The notes below the pieces were generated by a model. It was given only the letters and a program-made list of their open reading frames with translations, searched no databases and was not told the origin of the DNA. A stretch of 64,000 nt of DNA from Trissonchulus latispiculum (lineage: Eukaryota > Nematoda > Enoplea > Enoplida > Ironidae): contig JASAND010012457.1 in the NCBI GenBank assembly GCA_030248195.1, positions 62,001-126,000 on the forward strand. Direction: 5' to 3'. How positions within the stretch are numbered: position 1 is the first letter of the stretch; each line of letters opens with the position of its first letter. This document shows, one piece after another, positions 1 through 11,130 of the stretch. A program made the position numbers and the translations under genes.

Positions 1-1274
1 TGGTGTGGATCTGCGAAACTAGTATTAACACAGTCACATATCAACTTGTTATTGTTATATTTATCAAGAAACTCTTCTACGTTAAGTTCATCTATAGTCT
101 GTCTATAATTATAGATTAAACTACCAACCGGCTTATCATATTTATAGAACACTTGAGGGTTATAAGGTTTAGTTTTATTTTTACTTATAGGCCAATCATT
201 TTTACATGAATTAAATATTTTATTCATATTAATTTTATCAATACAATAGTTATAGTCCAATACTATGCACTCACGTTTACTCTTTTTATTACTATCATGC
301 GTACGTTTGATCAAATTCAGTTTGCCTTCACACATATCTCTAATTAGCTCGTATTTACTATGATTTAAATTTAATTCATTTATACGAATTATTTGTTTAA
401 TTTGCACTTTATTAGCCTTATTAACACAATCATAGATATGTTTATTGCTAACATTATCTAAATACAAATCACTAATGTCATCAACTGTTATTCTATTTAC
501 CGATTTATTTACACGATTTGTTTTAACTCTATTTTTTATATGTTGTTCCTTAAGCAACATATTTTCATACGTACTTACCTTGACATCCTCTCCTTTTAAG
601 AAATCATTCAGACCATACGGATATTTGGTTTTAAGTTTACGTATCCAATACATTTCACGTTGTCTTCTATTTGAATTATTAACTTTACTATCCTGCCTAT
701 CTGCTATTTTTTCTATGACTTGTATTTTAAAGGATACGCACTTACCCATATTAAAATGAGTGGCTAAGCGTTTACAATTAGATTTAAAAGGATTTTTTAT
801 ACTATACATGTGTTCTGAAGCTCTTTGCTTCAGCTTTCGACCGGTTTCACCAACATATTGTAATCCACAGTTATCGCAGGTGATTAAATAAACAACATTT
901 ACAGATTCACAGGTAACTGAAGTATCATTTCCACTACGTATGTTATATATGTTATTATTATAGTATCCGTTAAAAGTACTACCTGTTTTATAAATATTAC
1001 AAACTCTACACCGTCTTTTATTACATGTTTGTCCCATACAGGCATACGCACTATCATCACTATTTAAGTGGTTGCATTCCGCTACATCGTTATTATTGCA
1101 AGTGTTACTTGAAAAGCACACTATCCTCGATGCCCGGTTGTTAGAGCGTTCCGAGGCCGAATCCGAAAGAGCACCAGTTGGGCTTATATTCTCTCCCCGC
1201 GATACCGAGCCCATGGGAGCATTATTCATATGTGGACTTGTCATAATTAAAGTAAGTAATACCGACAGGATCAT
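1..1274 (-). CDS. Penelope-like retroelement protein, N-terminal part with GIY-YIG endonuclease (Naiad-type), cut by window edge
   Basis: An open frame runs on the minus strand from an ATG at 1274 to the left edge (about 424 codons, no stop). It reaches position 1 without ending. Around 890-780 it reads VVYLITCDNCG then QYVGETGRKLKQRASEH, the GIY and YIG halves of a GIY-YIG nuclease with the catalytic Arg. A CxxC pair lies between the halves and His residues follow, a CCHH-like arrangement. Further on come YPYGLND, then near the edge CDC..TSFADPH, which resembles the motif just before the RT core in Penelope-like elements. The endonuclease is therefore N-terminal to the RT, the order described for Naiad elements, rather than C-terminal as in classical Penelope. 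The RT itself would lie left of the window. Family call from memory of motifs; confident on GIY-YIG, moderate on Naiad. Confidence 0.75.
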   Translation of the reverse strand, partial: MILSVLLTLIMTSPHMNNAPMGSVSRGENISPTGALSDSASERSNNRASRIVCFSSNTCNNNDVAECNHLNSDDSAYACMGQTCNKRRCRVCNIYKTGSTFNGYYNNNIYNIRSGNDTSVTCESVNVVYLITCDNCGLQYVGETGRKLKQRASEHMYSIKNPFKSNCKRLATHFNMGKCVSFKIQVIEKIADRQDSKVNNSNRRQREMYWIRKLKTKYPYGLNDFLKGEDVKVSTYENMLLKEQHIKNRVKTNRVNKSVNRITVDDISDLYLDNVSNKHIYDCVNKANKVQIKQIIRINELNLNHSKYELIRDMCEGKLNLIKRTHDSNKKSKRECIVLDYNYCIDKINMNKIFNSCKNDWPISKNKTKPYNPQVFYKYDKPVGSLIYNYRQTIDELNVEEFLDKYNNNKLICDCVNTSFADPH

Positions 1275-1904
1275 GCGTTCAGGTCGATTTTGTAGTCTTT
1301 AATCGTTTGTTTGGGCATCGGGAAAGTGTATGCATACCTTTAACTACAATTACCCGAACCAATAAGAACATCTGGCCTACAATACCAAACGAAACAAGAA
1401 TCTAATAAACAACATTAAAGTTATCCCTTAGCGTATGCGGGAGGTATTGAGTGATAATCCAAAATAAGCGCGGATAAACCACGCTCAGCCAGAGCCCCAG
1501 GGGAAGAGCAGGCTCAAGGGCCACAAGGGGCAAAGGCTGAAAATGACAAAAGAAAATGGAGGGTTGGTTAATGCAATTACTAAATAAAAATAAAGTATTA
1601 ATGGATATCACAAAAGCATATAAATTTACCTGTAGATAAGTGCCAGAGGATATTGTATAATAGATCTAAGCCTATCCAGATTATCAACCACAACCAGAAA
1701 ATGAATAGCCAAATCAAAATGCGAACTAAATATGAATTAAAATAAAAGTGCAGGCAATGTGATATATATACTACTTAAAGCAGAAGACTCACTAAAAAAG
1801 TTTTTTTAAAAGACTAGCGAAAGTAAAGAATTGTGAAAGGTGTACCTTTGTACTTGAAATTTAGTTAATTTTAAAGAAAAAGTTTATAACACAATAAGCG
1901 AATA
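1275..1904. other. Non-coding stretch between two retroelements
   Basis: No supported ORF. It should hold the 5' end of the leftward Penelope-like element and the truncated left junction of the rightward Gypsy element. I found neither an LTR nor a recognisable hammerhead core here. The last 200 bases before 1905 are AT-rich. Confidence 0.4.
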
Positions 1905-2846
1905 ATGGAAATGGGATTTTCAGTGAATCGAGGAAACTTTCATAATTGGTCAAAGTCTTTCGGCCCTAATCCCTCAGGCCCTAACAAACCAGGGCATGTG
2001 CGGCGTGACTGTCGGCAGCCTGGTGGAGTTGCTTTTCGAGAAAGAAATTCACAGAATGATCGAAATTCCGCTCGGAATGACGACCGAAACCGAAATTCTC
2101 AAGGAAATTCTGGGGGACCCAACCGAGATGGCTACAATCGCTATCGGAATAACTATAACGGTAACCAGCCGCGTTATGAAGATAACCGGGGAAACAGGAA
2201 TTATAATTCAGGTTATCATGATAATCGGAGGGATCGGGATAGACCTAATGATAGGTATGAACGGGATAGGGGGTCTGATCGTAGAGAGCCTCGATCCGAT
2301 TTTCCCCCAGAAATGAAGCGTGAATATGGGCCCAAGTTTGCAGTTTCTCGATCTCGCGTCCGAAATTCAGATGGGTACTATACTGGACGGGGAAGTGGGA
2401 ATGGTTCGCATTCCTCCGAATATTCGGGAAGCGACCGTGGTAACTGGTCTCCTGCTAGACATAGGTCTCCCCACTGGCACCCTCGGTCTGGTACCGGCTC
2501 GGCTAGTGGACACTCCGCCCGTTCGGTACGGATGGTTTCTCCAAACTGTACACGACACGCAAAAAGATGTTTAGCATCACCTCATTTCTCTCATAAAGTG
2601 CTTATGTATCGTCAGCCGATGGTCTGCTCTTGCCGACCAGAACAGAGGTTTGAACCCTCATTCCCACTCAAGGGCGCGCTGACCCCTACCACCTTGACCT
2701 CCACTGATGAGGAGCTATTTATTCCGGTACCCAGTTCTGAACCTTTGGGTAACCGGGTCTGTGAAGCTTTTCAAGAGCGGGAGATTCCTGTAAGCTCTAG
2801 TACTGTGGGGGTTCAGTGTGAAATTTTCTCTGATGAGTTTCCATGA
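1905..2846 (+). CDS. Gag C-terminal (nucleocapsid-like) ORF of a large Gypsy element
   Basis: 313 codons. Residues about 25-40 read KPGHVRRDCRQ, the second half of a CCHC zinc knuckle, but the first two Cys are absent. The next 120 residues are extremely rich in Arg, Asn, Gly, Asp and Tyr (RNA-binding nucleocapsid style), followed by a Ser/Pro/His-rich tail. No matrix or capsid domain is present, so the Gag N-terminus is missing, probably by 5' truncation of the element. The stop codon (2844-2846) overlaps the ATG of the next ORF (2843) as ATGA, a layout compatible with coupled translation. Long open frames on the other strand and frames here follow from the repetitive composition and are not genes. 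Confidence 0.6.
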   Translation: MEMGFSVNRGNFHNWSKSFGPNPSGPNKPGHVRRDCRQPGGVAFRERNSQNDRNSARNDDRNRNSQGNSGGPNRDGYNRYRNNYNGNQPRYEDNRGNRNYNSGYHDNRRDRDRPNDRYERDRGSDRREPRSDFPPEMKREYGPKFAVSRSRVRNSDGYYTGRGSGNGSHSSEYSGSDRGNWSPARHRSPHWHPRSGTGSASGHSARSVRMVSPNCTRHAKRCLASPHFSHKVLMYRQPMVCSCRPEQRFEPSFPLKGALTPTTLTSTDEELFIPVPSSEPLGNRVCEAFQEREIPVSSSTVGVQCEIFSDEFP

Positions 2847-4849
2847 TGTTTTTGCCCTTTCTATCCATGATGGCAGCTATGAAGTCATTGCGCCGATTCG
2901 GCACCCCTCTCGTTTGGATGCTGTTAGGGTTAATGCTGTCCTCGGCCAATGCACAGAGTGCCTCGGACTCGGGTACGTCACATTTTCTGGCCGATGAGAT
3001 TGCTAAGATAGGTACTGTAGTTTTACCTCGCTGGGGAGCTGTACTCAGCCCTGCAGGAATAGGAGTCATTTCACACAAAACGGAATACCTTGCATTGATT
3101 GTTCAGCTGGAGGTCCCCTCTATTTCTCCTGAGTGGAAACCTCCTGAGTGGGCTAACGAGGAGGATTGCATAGACCTGAATACAGGCAAGGCCAAGACCG
3201 ATCAGTATTGCGTACGTATGATCAATCAGAGCTGCCCCCAACACCGGTTTTTGGAAAACGAAATTGATCAAATCAAAGTAGAATATCGAAAACTGTATTC
3301 TGGCGTTTTGAACACTAATTTCTACTCCAAATTGTTGGCTAGTTTGTGTCGATCTACGCCTGGAGTTTGTACGTCCTATCCCCCGAGTGACACTCCTAAG
3401 AGGCCGAAAAGTTTTATCGAATTCCTGTTGGCAGGTGCTTTGGGTATAGGGGGTATTGCTAACAGTCTGTCAAATTCGTATCACCTAGGTAAATTGGACG
3501 GTAAAATGGATGCAGTTGAGCAGGGATTTCACCTTTTGCGAAATGAGCAGATGAAAATTACTGACTCAGTCCGTAAAATTGTACACGCGAATGAGCAGGT
3601 CTACGCCTTTTTACATCATACTGTGCAAGACTTAACCACCTTAATTATTCGCGCCCGCTGTTCAAATTTCTCGTACATGCGCCAGGTTTATATGCAACTG
3701 CTAGCGCACATCTTTACGTCTTCACTCCGTGAAGGTCTAAATTCTGTTATGCATGCAGGTTTGAGGTCTAAAATTACTCCGGGATTGGTAAATTTACAAA
3801 CTCTAAAAGAGATCATTCGAAACCATCCTTCCCTTAAGAACTCCTTGTTAAACCGCGAACCGAGTTTGATTTATCAATTTGGGAAAGTCTATCCAATTAA
3901 AATTGATTTCAACACTCTACGTTTTGGTTTCATGTTAGAAATTCCTGTTCCCTTGGAACATGAAGTTAGACCTCTCTATGCAGTTCATAACTTGGGGTAC
4001 AATTCTCGGGAACGGGGTATAACGACCATGGCCCCCAAGCCTGAATATGCGCAGCGATTAGATTCCGGCGAGGTACGTGAAATTGACGTTACTGAGTGTA
4101 AAACAGCCCCCGGCTTGTAGTTTTGTCCTCCAAATGCTATTGTCACAAGCTTGCGCGCTAAATGCTTGCAAATATTAATTTCTTTCTCGGATAGAACTGT
4201 TGAAAAGGAATTTGCCTCTTGCAAAGACTATGTTAAAATTAAGGTCTTGGATAATTCTACAGAGTATCGCACCACCCCGGCAGGCGTGTTAATACGTACG
4301 AACTACACCGAAGTCATTGTTGCCCGCTCGCCCTCACTGAATCACGTTGCGGAAGGTGAACGAGTGGCTGTGCCCGATACTGGTACATTGTGGTTCGAGC
4401 ACGGAAGATACCTGCATTTAATTATTGGCAATACCATTTTGACTAGTACGTTGGGATTAGCTAGGACCACTGTAACCATGTCCGAACTTAGGGAAGCTGT
4501 TGTACCTGCCCCCCTCGGTAGGATACCGTTACATTTTACTGAACTCTCGACTGCAGAATATGAGAACGAGCAAGCTAGAAACCTGATAGAGAATCAGATG
4601 AAGAAGTACGTACATTTACCTTTTGTACCTATTCAGTTAAATCACGGTCTTATGTTAGTCATCTTGATCATAGTTATTGGGTGTGTGATTATATTCTGGA
4701 TGACTCCGTGCGGCAGAAAGTTTATGCGCCGAGTTAAGTCACGATGGGGAGGGGACCCTAAGCCTCCCGCTCCGGCCATCTCTGCTCCCATAAACGTGCG
4801 GCGCGCAGGCGTGTCCCCTTTCAGCGATGATGAGGAGGACCCGCTGTAG
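2843..4849 (+). pseudogene. Envelope-like membrane glycoprotein ORF, interrupted by an in-frame TAG
   Basis: Two same-frame open stretches (2843-4120 and 4121-4849) are separated only by a TAG at 4118-4120. The first begins with a good signal peptide (basic start, Leu/Met-rich core, ANA-Q cleavage site). It has several N-glycosylation sequons, paired Cys, a basic KRPK stretch near residue 187, and then a Gly/Ala/Leu-rich hydrophobic segment that looks like a fusion peptide, followed by a helical region. The second part ends with a single transmembrane segment (about 4645-4705) and a basic, Pro-rich cytoplasmic tail. This layout resembles the F-type envelope proteins of insect errantiviruses and baculoviruses; that is a layout-based inference. 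It lies between Gag and Pol, whereas Env normally follows Pol. The Pol frame opens 16 bases before this ORF ends. Confidence 0.6.
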
Positions 4850-5001
4850 AATTAGGAACAGACGCGGCAGGGAATGAGAACACCCCGCTAAGGGCCGTAA
4901 ATCGTCCCGCTACTTACGATAATCTCCGTAAGACTGCTAACCGATGCCAAGCCACCTCTGCTTTCAGGCCACTGTCTCGAGATACCTCTTATGCTTCCTC
5001 T

Positions 5002-7410
5002 ATGTCAGATTATAATGCTAGGGACTTAGAGGTCACTACACAGTTACTGAGTGAGGATAGTCGGGAACACTGTCCTTCCCCTACAGTTGAGTTAAACCTC
5101 GACGCACAAAAGAAGCCAGACCGACGGATAGTTCGATTCTCTCGTCAGGACACTCATGGAAATTCAGAATCTGAGGAAGAACCCACTACGGACTCCTCTC
5201 TAATCTCACACTCTGACGCTGCTACTAGTCCTTTTCAGCGATCGAATGCCGCCCGCAGAGCTGACTATGAATCAGACCGAAGGAAAACTCGGCCGGTCGT
5301 AGACAACACAAGTCGAGTGATCAACGCGCATTCTGTGTTGATGGTTAGGACTGTACCACTGCTTATGGCTCTACTAATCTGCGGTCATTCTGTGGATGCC
5401 CTGTTCAATACCGGCTCATTGGTCTCAGTAATGAGTGTCAGCCTGGCGACACGACTGAATTTACCCGTAGAATCTACCGGGCCACATCACTACATTCGCA
5501 CGGCAAACGGAGGTAAGAGCCGAATAGTGGGAGTAACGCATGTACCCCTCATGTTTCAGCACACCCGAAAGGCACTCCCCGTAAAACAATGGACTTTCAC
5601 TGTTGTTGATGCACTAACGGTAGACTGTATACTAGGGTCCGATTTTATGTTGCATTTTCCGGGTGAAATCTCACTCGACCTAGGGTTACATATTATCACA
5701 TGGCCTACTGAGGACGATTCACGAGTCACATTGCCTCTGAGACCTCATCAACGTTATCATAGCTCGCAGGTTCACCTAATCGGCGCGTCGCGTGGTTCTC
5801 ATGAGAACATCAGTAATAATACCGGATCTGTTCCCCACCGACCCTTGCCTATGATATATTTGACGATTAATAATAGGGCAGTGCAAACTTTGGTAGATAC
5901 AGGGGCCAATCTTAGTTTGATGAGCGAAGATCTGGCTAAATTCCTAAATCTATCGATCAATCCGTTAGAGCGACCCCCTAGAGCCGAAGGTATAAATGGG
6001 CAAACCCTAAGGTTCCGCGGTTCTGTACGTTTACCGGTTGAATTTCACGATTCACCCGGGGTGAAAGTAGAACACACCTTTCTGGTACCAAAGGGAGTGG
6101 CTGAGGACTGTCTAATAGGTACAGACTTTCTACATGAGCACGGTGGTGATCTGACCCTGAGTTTTAGTAAAGGGGAATTGCGGCTATGTAAACCCGAACA
6201 TACCCCCATGGTGGCTAAATTAATTCATCATTCGCCTATCACGGAGACCGCTTTTCGGGTATCTTCTGTTAAGCAAGTTGAGTTACCACCTTATTCGGAA
6301 GTAGCTATTCCTGGATTAGTAGAGAGTGTAGGCCCCTTGAAGTACGATGGGTGTTTTGAACCCAGTTCACTCAAGTTTGACCTTGATCATAGCGAGGTAC
6401 AAGCTCTGCCGGCAATGGTTAACTTACGTACGCGCTGTATACCTGTAATTATGCGCAATAAGACTGGAAAACAAGTCACTGTATACAGTAATTCTACGTT
6501 AGGACATGTAGTACCCTATAACGAGCTTAGGAAGAACGAACCCTTGTTTCAATATCAAGAAGTCATGAATGAATATGGGGAATTTGTAAAGTTGGGAAGC
6601 CGATTGAAAACTAGTATGAAAAACCTTCAGGAGAGATCACGCTTTCGAGTTAATACTCTCAAGAATATTCGATCATGCGAGCTATCTGATTTACCCGAGC
6701 CTATGCGGGAAATATCTTTCGATAAAGAAAATTTGACTGAAAGTGAATGTGGGCAATTTCTGGGACTTTTGAATGAAAATCAGTCTTGTTTTTCTCAGCA
6801 CCCTTTTGACATTGGAAAGTGTACCATCTTTAAAGCACACATTAACACCGGTGAGGCCAAACCTATCTATGCTACTCCCTATAGGCTCCCCGTACATTTG
6901 AGACAGCCATTACTGGAAGAGTTAACCGAGATGCTGAAATATGGGCTAATCAGACCTTCCACTAGTCCGTGGAGTTCGCCCATGATATATGTACCGAAGC
7001 CGGGAGGGAAACTACGTTTGTGTGTCGATTTTAGACGAGTCAATAAAATTAGTGATCCAGACATCTACCCCATTCCTAGAATCGACGATATCATGACTTC
7101 TCTGAAAGGTGCCAAGTATTTTTCCACTATTGACTTGAGTAAAGGGTTTAATCAAATTGAGCTGGACGAGGAAGCTAAGGCTAAGGCAAGTTTCAACACT
7201 TTTCATGGACAATTCGAATATAACGTTTTGCCTTTCGGTTTAAAATGCGCGCCGGGAAACTTTCAACGCTGTATGGAAAGAATTTTAGGTGATTTGCAGT
7301 GGAAAAATGTATCATCTATATTGATGACATTCTCATTTTCTCTAAAACATTTGATGAGCATCTTGAAATCATGCAAGAAGTTTTCGATCGCTTGCGCGCT
7401 GCAGATCTAA
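5002..7410 (+). pseudogene. Pol part 1: two retropepsin-like domains and reverse transcriptase, frameshifted before the catalytic motif
   Basis: The frame is open from 4834 and the first ATG is at 5002. Residues 1-110 are acidic/Ser-rich. A first retropepsin-like domain shows LFNTGS near residue 134 (Asn in place of the catalytic Asp) and CILGSDF near residue 213. A second, complete one shows LVDTGA near residue 298 and CLIGTDF. The reverse transcriptase starts near residue 590, with PKPGGKLRLCVDFRRVN, IDLSKGFNQIEL and LPFGLKCAPGNFQ. Near 7300 the homology jumps to another frame just before the YIDD catalytic motif, so the tail of this ORF is out of frame. Ty3/Gypsy-type Pol. A tandem retropepsin pair could fold as one bilobed protease; that is inference. 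Confidence 0.8.
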
Positions 7411-7991
7411 AAATGAATCCCGGGAAATGTCACTTCCTCAAAAAGTCTGTTACGTACTTAGGACATATTATCTCCGATCAGGGGGTAGAGCCCTTGAAAG
7501 ACCGTATTCAAGCCATTAACGAGTTAACTGTACCTAAGACTATTAAGGATGTGGAGAGTTTTCTAGGGATGTGTGCCTACTATGCCAAGTTTATTAAGGG
7601 GTTTGCACACCTAGCCGCCCCACTATACTCACTTAAGAAGAAAGGGGTCCGATTCGTATGGAATAATACGCATCAACAGTCTTTTGACCTGCTTAAGAAG
7701 AGTTTAGTCACTGCACCAGTATTAGCGCACCCAGATTTGGCTAAAGGTTTTGTATTGCATACTGACGCATCCGATTTGGGACTTGGGGCAGTACTCTCAC
7801 AAGAACAGGATGACGGAAAGTATCATCCCGTAGCTTACGCTGCTCGCTCCCTAAAAAAGTATGAGCGGAATTACTCCACTCACGATAAAGAATGTTTGGC
7901 TATGAAATTCGGAATCGAACATTTTCGACATTATTTGTACGGTGGCCCCCGTTTACTCTATTTACTGATCATTCCGCCCTGCGTTGGCTAA
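7299..7991 (+). pseudogene. Pol part 2: end of RT (YIDD) and RNase H
   Basis: Continuation of the same Pol in frame 3. It opens with CIIYIDDILIFS (catalytic Asp pair of RT), then YLGHIIS, VESFLGMCAYYAKFI and the RNase H segment LHTDASDLGLGAVLS, with the YSTHDKECLA helix. Homology leaves this frame near 7945, just after HFRHYLYG, and resumes in frame 2 with LFTDHSALRWLM. This is the second frameshift. Each shift looks like a one- or few-base indel in a once continuous frame. Confidence 0.8.
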
Positions 7992-9163
7992 TGAAACATC
8001 CCCCGCGAAATTCTAGACTGGCCAGGTGGCAGATGACCTTTTCGGAGTATGATTTTGAGATTAAACATCGCAATAACCCCCAACTTCGAAATGCTGACGG
8101 GTTATCACGAAATCCTCTGTTTGCTGACATCGCACGAGGATTATCAGGAAAAGAGAAAGAAAGTGACCGCCAATCTATTAAATTTCATCAGGAGGATAGT
8201 GACGAATTAGTTGCACATATTAACTCGGTGGTTGTAAAAGGGGAGGGTCGAGATCGTTCTTTTCAACTCCCGAAAATTAGTAAAACATTTGCTCGAAAAA
8301 GCACGGTTACTGTTAAATCTAAACTTTCACGTATTTCACAACCCAACGATTCTGATGGCTCTGAGAAAAGTGTACCCACGCCTCAAAAACAACCAAAATT
8401 ACGCGAGCCGGGTGAAGTTTCTGACACATCATCGGATAGACCAAACGTTTCGGATCGAAAATTGTCTCCACGCAAGGTTGTAGCCAGTCCTAGCTCGTCC
8501 GATGCGGATGATGTTCGTGAACAATTTCGATCTGAGACTGGACGACCAAAACGAAACGACCCTGTATCCGCCGCTTTCCGCACAGTTTTTGACGTGGCTG
8601 TACGGGACAAAACTAATGTTTCTCTTAATCCTAAGTCTTGGTCGCGATTGCAACAGTTACAGTCTGAAGACCTACTTCTGAGTGAGATAATTGAATATAA
8701 GGTCAATCATAACTTACCTAGTAACTTTAACCGAGCAGTACGTATTGCCTCGCTGGCCGAAAAATGTGACATGCGTGATGGGGTTCTAGTGTATTTAGAG
8801 AAAGTACGTAACACTGTTTTAGAGGTTTTAGCAGTACCGGAAAGTTTGCGGGAAGAGGCTTTGGCTGCCTGCCATGACAGTCCCTATGCCGCTCATGGAG
8901 GTTGCAATAAGACTTCTTTCCGACTGGCTGAATACTTCTGGTGGCCGGGAATGCATGCCGACGTTAAACAATGGGTTAAATCTTGCCCAAGGTGTCAACG
9001 ACGCAAGGGCCCCCCGAAAAATCCAAAGGCTCTTCTAAGACATCCCCCGATGCCTCTTGAACCATTCGAGAGGGTACATTGTGACATCATGGACATTAGC
9101 AAAGCATCCACTAGTGGCATGAAACATATTCTTAGCATATCGATGCCTTTTCTAAATATGTAA
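7892..9163 (+). pseudogene. Pol part 3: RNase H end, long charged linker, integrase HHCC and first catalytic Asp
   Basis: After LFTDHSALRWLM and ADGLSR (end of RNase H), a linker of roughly 170 residues rich in Ser, Lys, Asp and Pro precedes the integrase. The integrase zinc finger is clear: HDSPYAAHGG, WWPGM and CPRCQ (H-H-C-C). The first catalytic Asp is in HCDIMD. The frame ends at 9161-9163, while homology moves to frame 1 near 9140 (third frameshift). The long linker between RNase H and integrase is unusual for Gypsy elements. Confidence 0.8.
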
Positions 9164-11130
9164 TAGCTATCCCTATCAAAAACAAAAAGGCACATACGGT
9201 TGCCCAGACTTTTTTGGAATTTATAATCTTACAGTACGGTGCACCAAAACTTCTACTTTCTGATCAAGGAAAAGAGTTCGTTGCTACTTTGAACAAAGAA
9301 ATTTGCTCGTTGGTCCAAACTCGTAAATTAGAAACTACTCGATATCATCCCGCCGCAAATGGGCAAATCGAGAGATGGCATAGGACCTTGCTAGATATGC
9401 TGAGCACCATAACTGAGAATCACTTAGAATGGGATAATATGGTTCCCTATTGCCAGTTTGCTTACAACACATCAGTAAATGCTACCACTGGGGAAACCCC
9501 CCATTACCTGTTGCATGCATGGGATCCTGTTTTACCTAGTGCTACTAATGTTGCTATACCTACTGACCGTAGATACGCTGGATTTGACTATGTACGTGAG
9601 GCTACTGAAGCGTTGCAGTTAGCTTGGTCTTTAGCTAGGGAAAAGATTGGTGCAGCTAGGGAAGTCCAGGATCGTCACTACAATAAGAATGCGGTGGAAC
9701 CCCTATATCAGGTAGGAGATCTTGTCATGATTAAGGCAACCAACGTAGCTAAGAAAGACCAGGTCCACAAGATGCTGGACAAACGAACTGGTCCCTATCG
9801 TATAGAGAAAATTGTAGGGTGTGTTGCTGAGGTGTACCCTGCTGGGAATCGCAGAGCCAAACGTATTAAGGTACAGTCTAATAATATGGTGCCATGTATT
9901 GAGCCGCGTGTGATTACTGCCCCCCAACACGAACATGATGACGATTCCCCCGCAAATTCTGAAGTTTCTGAGCACGAAAGTTTACATTTGGACGTACCTG
10001 GACCTTCGGTCCCGAAAGCTGAAATTATAGCGCGTGAATTATCACCTGTTCCCGTCAAACCTGCTCGCTCCGCTCCGAAGGAAAAGGGAAAGCCCTCAGT
10101 TAAATCGGAAAACATTAAACCTGAAAAGGCTGAACTTAAACAGCGTAGGACTTCTGCTAGGCTTGCTGAAAAGGCTAATGTTCGCACTCCCGAACCCGTA
10201 CCACCTGCGCCACGAATTCCCCTTTCACCTAAGCAACGAAAGGCTCCCCCTCCTAAATTACAGGTCAAAGATGCCAGCTCCGAGTCGGAAGGTAGTTCAA
10301 TGCCTGTCTTCATTTCTGAAGAATCGCCTAAGCGGGGTCAAGAGAATGAAGCCGATCGTAGGCGCAAACTTTTTGTCCCGATCAATGGTGAATGGCAAAA
10401 ACGCATTGCTTTTCTTAGAGGTTTCAAAATTCGTCATATTCTACCCGTTTTATTGGAGCACATGCCTCTCTATGAACCGTACGAGGTAATAGATGTTCTA
10501 GGAGATGGTAACTGCTACTATAGGGCTCTTTCGCTAGCTATCACGGGGTTGGAAGATTCTTGGAGGGATATAAAACAGGAACTTGCTACATTTTTGGAGA
10601 TGAATGAACATAAAAAGCGTTTCAAATCTATGTTTCCTGAACTCCATAAAGTAAGAACGAGATTACATAAAGTTTCCGAATATGCCACAGATGATGAAAT
10701 TTTCCTTGCAGCTGCCTGGCTAGAAACACCCATTCTGTCTTATTCAAAATTCGGCAATGACTGGGCTTGGCAAACTTTCCTACCATCTGCTCTTCTCGGG
10801 AAAGGCTTTAACACCGAACGCAGATCATTATACCTTTATAACATCAACAGTGACCATTTTATGATTGTATTGTCTGTACGTGATCCACCCAGGGGAAGAT
10901 GGCCCACTAGCAAGGCCCCCAATGTGGTCGTCCATGAGTTAGTAACCAGTTCTTCTAGCCAGTCTTCCTCCGCTGAATCAGTACAGCATAAACACTCGAA
11001 GGCCGTGCCCGATATTGCACGCCTATTCGCTAGAAGTCCACTGTTCTCGGGTCCGAATCCCAAGTTTAGGAACCCCTTTCTTAGGAAGAAGCGTTCCTCG
11101 AAATCTACTGAGTCTGATCCCGATTTATAA
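9164..11130 (+). CDS. Pol part 4: integrase core and GPY/F module fused to a C-terminal OTU protease domain
   Basis: The longest open frame starts with an ATG at 9214, but integrase similarity begins about 9140. LLSDQGKEF and NGQIERWHRTL give the second Asp and the Glu of the DDE triad. GPYRIEKIVG near residue 193 is the GPY/F module. After a Ser/Pro/Lys-rich region comes an OTU-type cysteine protease: GDGNCYYRALS near residues 430-440 holds the Asp and catalytic Cys, and SDHFMIVLSV near 545-555 holds the His. OTU proteases usually remove ubiquitin. A basic tail rich in Arg/Lys follows. Polyproteins ending in OTU domains are uncommon in LTR elements. Because both catalytic regions are intact, the domain may be functional in other copies. 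Confidence 0.85.

Noticed and set aside
1275..1904. Search for a hammerhead ribozyme core near the Penelope-like element
   Set aside because: I found no CTGATGA...GAAA combination with plausible stems on either strand.
1996..2574. Overlapping ORFs in another frame of the Gag region (Ile/Met/Gly-rich)
   Set aside because: Shadow of the Arg/Asn/Asp-rich codons of the Gag frame; low-complexity translation with no domain.
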